43,595 nt of DNA from Bacteroidota bacterium (GTDB lineage Bacteria > Bacteroidota > Bacteroidia > Chitinophagales > Chitinophagaceae), in contig JAEZLJ010000089.1 in assembly GCA_023415275.1 (NCBI GenBank), forward strand, positions 1 to 43,595, in the 5' to 3' direction. A program made the translations under genes and the position numbers. The notes below the pieces were generated by a model, which made no database searches, was not told where the DNA came from, and saw only the letters and a program-made list of their open reading frames with translations. Of the stretch, positions 43,483 to 43,595 are shown in pieces (within the stretch, counting starts at the first letter, position 1; each line of letters begins with the position of its first letter).

Positions 43483-43490
43483 CAAATCTA
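43483..43490 (-). promoter_or_regulatory. Candidate -7 box TAGATTTG for fadD
   Basis: On the minus strand TAGATTTG matches TAnnTTTG exactly, about 130 nt before the fadD ATG. No matching -33 element is obvious. Confidence 0.3.
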
Positions 43491-43565
43491 TAGAAAGCAA
43501 CAATAGGGCTGGCCTCCTCCCGGTTTCCTTCCTGTCTACTCCCTATCTCCGGTATAGTAAAGCCC

Positions 43566-43595
43566 GGGATACTCCGTGTTCGCACGGAGTATCCC
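43566..43595. repeat. Perfect 13-bp inverted repeat with TTCG loop at the window end
   Basis: GGGATACTCCGTG (43566-43578) and CACGGAGTATCCC (43583-43595) are exact complements around TTCG. The left flank is TAAAGCCC; if the bases just beyond the window are GGGCTTTA the stem would be over 20 bp. It is a terminator of an unseen gene, a palindromic intergenic repeat, or a structured RNA element; the missing flank prevents a choice. Confidence 0.75.

Overview
The window looks like chromosomal DNA of a member of the Bacteroidota, most likely near the Chitinophagaceae. The reasons are exact matches to the Bacteroidetes -7 promoter box (TAnnTTTG), scarce Shine-Dalgarno sequences, and an order of carotenoid genes (MerR-type regulator, sigma factor, crtI, crtB, idi, crtZ, crtY) that is familiar from that phylum. 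The assignment is an inference. I see no transposon, phage, CRISPR, rRNA or tRNA.

Region 1 (1-805, minus): the 5' end of a secreted glycosidase-like protein that runs off the left edge. It is divided from the next operon by a near-perfect 29-bp palindrome.

Region 2 (887-23.4 kb, almost all plus): a surface-glycan locus. Genes at 887-7568 and 7786-9437 match the Campylobacter-type GDP-linked route to CMP-legionaminic acid (LegB, LegC, LegH, LegI, LegG, PtmE, LegF, PtmF, PtmA). They are followed by HisF-like, HisH-like and PtmG/PseA-like proteins, which should turn an N-acetyl group into an acetamidino group. Next come a GT-B protein that is the best candidate nonulosonate transferase, a Wzx flippase, an AsnB-type amidotransferase, four more glycosyltransferases, a polytopic membrane protein that could be the polymerase, and a CpsB/YwqE-type tyrosine phosphatase.

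Region 3 (23.5-29.5 kb, plus): a carotenoid operon predicted to make zeaxanthin. It is controlled by a MerR protein with the cobalamin-photoreceptor motifs of CarH and by an ECF sigma factor. A perfectly symmetric four-half-site operator overlaps the sigma-gene promoter. The crtY start is abnormal: no ATG, GTG or TTG lies ahead of its dinucleotide-binding motif.

Region 4 (29.5-32.7 kb): thioredoxin and a two-domain LigD on the minus strand, then a 666-bp gap. The gap holds a cluster of DnaA-box-like 9-mers beside an AT-rich palindrome, a strong terminator, and a 33-residue single-pass membrane protein on the minus strand.

Region 5 (32.7-43.6 kb): a PagL-like lipid A deacylase fused to a second outer-membrane barrel, and an ABC-transporter-dependent glycan locus (three GT2 enzymes, a dehydratase and nucleotidyltransferase pair, Wzt, Wzm), then a long-chain acyl-CoA synthetase. 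The three GT2 enzymes share a small accessory domain, N-terminal in two and C-terminal in the third. The window ends inside a very strong G-C-rich hairpin.

Together the window encodes two independent glycan export routes (Wzx type and ABC type), an envelope lipid-modifying enzyme and a light-responsive membrane pigment pathway.
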